A DNA stretch of 64,000 nt, from positions 1 through 64,000 of the forward strand of contig CACOXV010000006.1 of the NCBI GenBank assembly GCA_902631295.1, written 5' to 3'. Positions 60,768 through 64,000 of this stretch are shown one piece after another. Each line of letters opens with the position of its first letter. Position 1 is the stretch's first letter. Both the position numbers and the translations under genes were made by a program. The notes beneath the pieces were generated by a model. It saw only the letters and a program-made list of their open reading frames with translations, was not told where the DNA came from and searched no databases. This DNA comes from Paracoccaceae bacterium (GTDB taxonomy: Bacteria > Pseudomonadota > Alphaproteobacteria > Rhodobacterales > Rhodobacteraceae).

Positions 60768-62046
60768 AACGAAGTGCGTCCACTGGGTTGAGGCTGGCGG
60801 CTCTTCTGGCCGGAATAATTGTAACCAGAAAACTTAGGCCTAACGATAGGCATGTCGCCTTGATTAAGTCTATTAAGTGTAGTTCTGCAGGGACTGAGTA
60901 TATTCCTCTAATTGACGGGTCCCAAACGCCACCACCGGAAAGAACATTAATGATTGAAAAAATTGGATCGATATAAAGTGTGAAGAGACACCCCAAAATT
61001 AAGCCAAAAAAAGTACCTAATATTCCAGTTGAGGCCCCACATATCAAAAATACTCGCATAATTGATCCTTTTGATAATCCGATGGTACGCAATATACCTA
61101 TATCTCTCCCTTTATTTTTAACCAACATGATTAAGCCAGATATAATATTCATACTGGCTATCATTACCAAAATTGACATGAGAACGAACATTACATTGTC
61201 TTCTATCTCGAGCGCTTTCAAAAAACTGCTTGAAGCATCTCTCCAAGTCCAAAGCTGAATATCGGGACCTACGATATTTTCGATGTGGGAAATAGCCTGA
61301 GCAAGATTACTTGGATCGTCTAAAAGAACCTCAATTTCGTCTGCTAATCCCTCTCGGTTAAAGTATTCTTGTGCAATACTGAATGGTAAGTATGATCTGG
61401 TTCTGTCAATATCATACCTTCCAGCTGTAAAGATATAAACTATTTTGAACTGTTTAACTCTTGGTGACATACCGAAAGCGGTCCTCACTCCATTTGGCGA
61501 AATAAGTTTAATTTTATCACCTACTTGTACACCTAATTCTCTAGCTACTCCTGAACCGATAGCGATGCCATTTTCAAAGTCATGTATGTCACCAGAGTAT
61601 TCCTCTGGATTCGCAATTCGCTCCAGGCCAAGCAAGTTTTCATATGAAATACCGAAAACCTCTAATCCAATATTGCGAGTGTCATACGTTGCCATGATCT
61701 GACTTCTTATGAGGGGCGCACTCCGCTTTACACCTGGTAATGAAAGTAGGTTAGACGCCACTTCGTTATAGTCTTCAAAACCCCTATCAATATTACCGTA
61801 CTGATCCTGCGTGAGGGTTTTATATAATGTGATATGTGAGTTTGATCCTAATATTGTATCAACAATCTCAGTTCTGAACCCAGATCTCACTGATAACGTA
61901 GCGACTAAAGCAAAGACTGCGAGGGTAATTCCAATAAGGCTTATCCATGTCATTACACTGACACCACCTTCTGCTCGCTTAGCTCTCAGGTACCGCCAAG
62001 CAATTTTCCATTCATAGCTTGCAAAGGGTAGTGCTTTTCTCTTCAA
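60760..62046 (-). CDS. Lipoprotein-release ABC transporter permease LolC/LolE
   Basis: A 428-residue MacB/FtsX-type permease with one N-terminal helix, a large periplasmic domain (residues about 55-270) and three C-terminal helices. Motifs: S-Y-E-W-K-I-A-W-R-Y-L-R-A-K-R near residue 10, F-V-L-M-S-I-L-V-M-I-A-S-M-N-I-I-S near 280, and I-G-I-L-R-T-I-G near 315. One permease gene serves here, as in many alphaproteobacteria, instead of separate LolC and LolE. It is the first gene of the lol operon and is divergent from a HisC-like gene. Confidence 0.95.
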   Translation of the reverse strand: MKRKALPFASYEWKIAWRYLRAKRAEGGVSVMTWISLIGITLAVFALVATLSVRSGFRTEIVDTILGSNSHITLYKTLTQDQYGNIDRGFEDYNEVASNLLSLPGVKRSAPLIRSQIMATYDTRNIGLEVFGISYENLLGLERIANPEEYSGDIHDFENGIAIGSGVARELGVQVGDKIKLISPNGVRTAFGMSPRVKQFKIVYIFTAGRYDIDRTRSYLPFSIAQEYFNREGLADEIEVLLDDPSNLAQAISHIENIVGPDIQLWTWRDASSSFLKALEIEDNVMFVLMSILVMIASMNIISGLIMLVKNKGRDIGILRTIGLSKGSIMRVFLICGASTGILGTFFGLILGCLFTLYIDPIFSIINVLSGGGVWDPSIRGIYSVPAELHLIDLIKATCLSLGLSFLVTIIPARRAASLNPVDALRYE

Positions 62047-62154
62047 TAGTATGGCCCTTAATCATAAATGATCATTATTAACGGACTTTAAATCGGTTAT
62101 GTTAAATCTGCAACGGCTCTTGCTTCCTTGAAAAAATTGGTTTTGTATCCTGGT

Positions 62155-63258
62155 ATGAAAGACAATCGGTTAACAGAAATTGTAAAGTCGCTTCCGGCCA
62201 GTATCCCGTTTGTTGCACCGGAAGAACACGAACGCTCTGTGAGACAAAAATTTGCAGTGCGAATTGGTGCTAATGAAAACTGTTATGGTCCATCGCCGAA
62301 AGTACTTGAGGCGATAAAAAATGTATCGGGTGATGTTTGGAAGTATCCAGATCCAACAGCTTTTCATTTAAAAAACGAATTAGCAAAATTTTATAATATT
62401 TCTGATCAAAATATAATTGTAGGAGAGGGCATTGATGCTCTGTTAGGTTATCTGGTTCGTTTATTTATTCAAGCAGGTGACAAGGTAATAACATCAAATG
62501 GTTCCTATCCAACTTTTAATTATCACGTAGAGGGTTTTGGAGGGCAGATTTTTAAATGTGACTATCGCGACGATAAGGAAGATCTACAATTACTTATTGA
62601 TAAAGCCATTAAAACTAACGCTAAACTATTGTACTTTTCTAATCCGAATAATCCCATGGGAACTTGGATGCGTGGCGATAAAATCGTTTCCCTATTAGAA
62701 AAACTGCCAGATGATTGTTTGCTGATTTTGGACGAAGCATATGCTGAATTTGCACCTAATGAAGCAAAGGTTCCAATTTTGGTTGATGATCCGCGTTTAA
62801 TTAGATTTCGTACCTTTTCGAAAGCGTATGGTATTGCTGGTGCACGAATAGGATATGGTCTTGGAAGTAGAGAGTTAATTGGTGAATTTGATAAAATAAG
62901 GAATCATTTTGGAAATAGTTTACTATCTCAAGTTGCAGCAATAGCTGCTATAAAAGATCAAAAATATCTTTCTGACGTAGTGAAAAAAATCTCGCTTGGC
63001 CGGGAAAAAATATATCAAATTGCCAAATTAAACGGTTTGACCGCGATTCCGTCTGCCACAAACTTTGTTGCCATTGATTGTGGTAAGGACGGTAATTTTG
63101 CAACCCATGTAATGAATGGTTTACTTGAAGCGAAAATTTTTGTGAGGAAGCCTGCTGTAGCTCCACTTGATAGAACAATTAGAGTAACTGTCGGACGGGA
63201 TGATGATATAGAGTTATTTAAGAATGTTTTTCCGCAGGTTCTCAAAGCTTTGCAATAA
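62155..63258 (+). CDS. hisC: HisC-like aminotransferase
   Basis: A 367-residue class I/II PLP enzyme close to histidinol-phosphate aminotransferase. R-I-G-A-N-E-N-C-Y-G-P-S-P near residue 39 binds substrate, D-E-A-Y-A-E-F near 196 holds the PLP Asp, and the Schiff-base Lys is in R-T-F-S-K-A-Y-G-I-A-G-A-R near 225. ATG 62155 is taken as the start by comparison with the family; an in-frame TTG at 62128 is possible. It may be a second HisC-type paralogue that acts on other amino acids. Overlaps the next, convergent gene. Confidence 0.85.
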   Translation: MKDNRLTEIVKSLPASIPFVAPEEHERSVRQKFAVRIGANENCYGPSPKVLEAIKNVSGDVWKYPDPTAFHLKNELAKFYNISDQNIIVGEGIDALLGYLVRLFIQAGDKVITSNGSYPTFNYHVEGFGGQIFKCDYRDDKEDLQLLIDKAIKTNAKLLYFSNPNNPMGTWMRGDKIVSLLEKLPDDCLLILDEAYAEFAPNEAKVPILVDDPRLIRFRTFSKAYGIAGARIGYGLGSRELIGEFDKIRNHFGNSLLSQVAAIAAIKDQKYLSDVVKKISLGREKIYQIAKLNGLTAIPSATNFVAIDCGKDGNFATHVMNGLLEAKIFVRKPAVAPLDRTIRVTVGRDDDIELFKNVFPQVLKALQ

Positions 63259-64000
63259 CTGATGCAGCTTCTTTAATGGCATTTTTGCCATGAGGCACCC
63301 CTACTGCTATCATGGCGGTTTCTAGTGTCGCAATTAACCCCATAATCATTTGGGCGTTTACATGACCCATATGGCCTAATCTAAAAAAACCATCTCCATT
63401 AGGGTCTTCACGAGTTGCCATTCCTAACCCTATGCCGATTGTTAATCCTGTATTTTCCTGAAGCCATTTTCTCAGATAAGTACCTTTTGGTGAGTGGACC
63501 TGAAGGGAAGTTACTGCATTTGATCTTAAATTCTTATCTCGAATGTTAGCCTTTAATTCCCCACCTTTCTCCCAACCGTCAATCGCAGCCCATATGGCAG
63601 AAGCGAGTACTTCATGCCGTTTCCAAACCATTTCGATATTTTCGTTTAAAATCATATCTAATGCTACATTTAGTCCGTAAAGGTGATGTGTCGGTGCTGT
63701 TCCTCCAAAATACCTATAATAATAATCTGGATTTATTCGCGGCCTCCAGTCCCAATATGAACTGACCATGTCCAAAGAATTTTGTAAATACTTTGCTTTT
63801 TCGTTGAAAAATACAAAGCTAACACCTGGAGGAACCATTATACCCTTTTGACAGGCCGCTACCATAACATCGACACCCCAGTCATCCATATGAAATTCAT
63901 CACAAGCTAGTGAAGCGATACAGTCAACTAGTAACAAAGCATCATGATTAATTTCATTTAATAATGCTCGTATTGGAGCAATTTCATTTTTAACGGAAGT
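63242..64000 (-). CDS. Class V aminotransferase, cut by the window end
   Basis: At least 252 residues of a class V PLP aminotransferase of the alanine-glyoxylate type. The frame stays open to the window edge, so the N-terminus lies beyond. Visible motifs are A-L-L-L-V-D-C-I-A-S-L with the PLP-binding Asp, the Lys in C-Q-K-G-I-M-V-P-P-G-V, and the small-domain G-L-G-M-A-T-R and F-R-L-G-H-M-G-H. Family members include serine-glyoxylate and pyridoxamine-pyruvate transaminases; the exact type is unclear. It overlaps hisC by 17 bases at their ends. Confidence 0.88.
   Translation of the reverse strand, partial: TSVKNEIAPIRALLNEINHDALLLVDCIASLACDEFHMDDWGVDVMVAACQKGIMVPPGVSFVFFNEKAKYLQNSLDMVSSYWDWRPRINPDYYYRYFGGTAPTHHLYGLNVALDMILNENIEMVWKRHEVLASAIWAAIDGWEKGGELKANIRDKNLRSNAVTSLQVHSPKGTYLRKWLQENTGLTIGIGLGMATREDPNGDGFFRLGHMGHVNAQMIMGLIATLETAMIAVGVPHGKNAIKEAASVIAKL

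Noticed and set aside
1-64000. CRISPR arrays, insertion sequences, prophage or restriction systems
   Set aside because: No regularly spaced repeats, transposase, integrase, phage structural or restriction-modification genes were recognised on either strand.

Overview
The window looks like chromosome from an AT-rich, probably marine member of the Rhodobacterales (Alphaproteobacteria). This rests on recognised family sequences: elongation factor P, the DUF6280 protein, the xylose isomerase, and a pcm-tolC pair all read like Rhodobacteraceae proteins. A DddQ-type DMSP lyase homologue also fits a marine roseobacter-like organism. No database search was run, so the exact lineage is open.

Left part (about 0.3-34.5 kb): a large flagellar locus. 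It holds a PomA/PomB-type stator (motA, motB), the filament cap fliD, a receiver-less sigma54 activator, flgN-flgM-flgA-flgT-flgP (minus strand), flhA-flhF-flhG-fliA, and flgBCD-flgEF-flgGHIJKL. After flgL come an additional FlgE/F/G-family gene and several unrecognised genes. FlgP and FlgT (the Vibrio-type H ring), FlhF/FlhG polar-number control and the PomB-like stator resemble gammaproteobacterial polar flagella more than the common alphaproteobacterial system. This recalls the horizontally acquired fla1 system of Rhodobacter sphaeroides. At least seven good sigma54 (-24/-12) promoters precede flagellar transcription units, matching the activator encoded here. FliA and FlgM supply the later sigma28 checkpoint. 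The hook (FlgE, 1235 aa) and hook-filament junction protein (FlgK, 1440 aa) are two to three times their usual size. Flagellin, MS ring, C ring and the rest of the export apparatus are not in the window.

Middle (34.5-42 kb): carbon metabolism, with a periplasmic sugar dehydrogenase, a histidine phosphatase, xylA, a DeoR-family repressor divergent from glpD with a clear operator array between them, and a gamma-glutamyltransferase. A 660-base non-coding region follows (42.0-42.7 kb). It has two strong inverted repeats and three DnaA-box-like 9-mers in phase, next to an AT-rich stretch.

Right part (42.7-64 kb): a DddQ-like cupin, three EamA exporters, two M20 amidohydrolases, a metal-ligand-less M24 protein, an HpcH/HpaI aldolase, the azlCD branched-chain amino acid exporter, tRNA-Cys, several small conserved proteins, pcm, tolC, efp, a YgfZ-like protein, a glycosyltransferase, lolD and lolC/E, a HisC-like aminotransferase, and a class V aminotransferase cut by the window end. 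This part looks like ordinary roseobacter-type chromosome.
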